From the NCBI GenBank assembly GCA_038216025.1, contig JBBQQK010000064.1, positions 1 to 6,380 on the forward strand: a stretch of 6,380 bases of DNA. Direction: 5' to 3'. Below, piece by piece: positions 6,223-6,380 of this stretch. The DNA is from JBBQQK01 sp038216025 (lineage in GTDB: Bacteria > Patescibacteriota > UBA1384 > XYA2-FULL-43-10 > 1-14-0-10-43-13). Position numbers and translations under genes: made by a program. The notes under the pieces are model-generated. The model searched no databases. It saw nothing but the letters and a program-made list of their open reading frames with translations, and was not told the origin of the DNA. Positions within the stretch are counted from its first letter, which is position 1; every line of letters starts with the position of its first letter.

Positions 6223-6247
6223 CGCTTACAAGGTTAAAGAGTCTTTT
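6213..6247 (+). terminator. Possible terminator at the end of the exporter operon
   Basis: AAAAGACT (6213-6220) pairs perfectly with AGTCTTTT (6240-6247), an 8-bp stem that includes the first base of the TAA stop. The 19-nt loop can add short inner pairs (AAC with GTT, CT with AG). The 3' arm ends in TCTTTT but is followed by CC, so the U-tract is short. This is a weak intrinsic terminator at best; the remaining 130 bp show no better one. Confidence 0.35.
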
Positions 6248-6341
6248 CCAATCGAATAATGGTGCTGAACTAGAGGTGTCAGTTATGAGTTTTAATTAAT
6301 TATCTTTTCTAATACTATTTCTTAAATATCTCTTTTTGATC

Positions 6342-6370
6342 TTGACAAAAAGTGTTGATCTAACTTTATT
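6342..6370 (+). promoter_or_regulatory. Promoter-like sequence facing out of the right edge
   Basis: A perfect TTGACA (6342-6347) is followed after 17 nt by TTTATT (6365-6370), a 4-of-6 match to TATAAT. It suggests a separate plus-strand transcription unit starting just beyond the window. No gene is visible in 6223-6380 to confirm it. Confidence 0.4.
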
Positions 6371-6380
6371 CATATCAATT

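Noticed and set aside
6296..6373. A 25-codon minus-strand frame (start MNKVRSTLFV, basic)
   Set aside because: It is short, its upstream region is cut by the window edge so no ribosome site can be seen, and it lies opposite a better plus-strand promoter. Its composition follows from AT-rich DNA.

Overview
The window is AT-rich bacterial DNA in the standard code (TGA works as a stop, for example at the end of the first transporter gene). The protein style suggests a Patescibacteria/CPR-like genome: a compact PIF1-type helicase, a very small lysine-rich protein, an AbrB-fold regulator placed before a pair of ABC half-transporters, and a transposase tail with a TTNSLDG motif. This assignment is inference; a low-GC Firmicute is the main alternative and no marker gene settles it.

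Layout: (1) Positions 1-118 hold the last 38 codons of a plus-strand transposase whose body lies outside the window. (2) A perfect 15-bp hairpin at 158-195 separates it from minus-strand genes. (3) Two genes read on the minus strand: a 29-residue lysine-rich protein (260-349) with its own promoter, and upstream of it a 469-residue PIF1-like SF1B helicase (462-1871, GTG start). (4) A 226-bp divergent intergenic region (1872-2097) carries promoter-like sequences in both directions and short repeats. (5) A plus-strand operon runs from 2098 to 6222: an AbrB/MazE/SpoVT-fold regulator, an 82-nt leader-like gap with competing RNA structures and no Shine-Dalgarno site, ABC half-transporter A (599 aa), and ABC half-transporter B (673 aa) coupled by a 4-bp GTGA overlap. 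(6) The last 158 bp hold a possible terminator and a good promoter-like sequence pointing out of the window.

How the genes work together: the two ABC subunits have complementary defects. Subunit A lacks the catalytic Walker B glutamate (DD instead of DE) and the switch histidine (Q), while subunit B has an altered signature (SQGEK instead of SGGQ). In the head-to-tail dimer these fall in one ATP site, leaving the other intact. This is the hallmark of heterodimeric type IV exporters such as TM287/288, LmrCD and BmrCD, so the pair is best read as a multidrug-type efflux pump. The AbrB-fold protein is the likely local regulator. The helicase unit is a separate genome-maintenance module.

I see no CRISPR array, tRNA, rRNA or evident new defence system. 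The most interesting unexplained element is the leader between the regulator and the first transporter gene.
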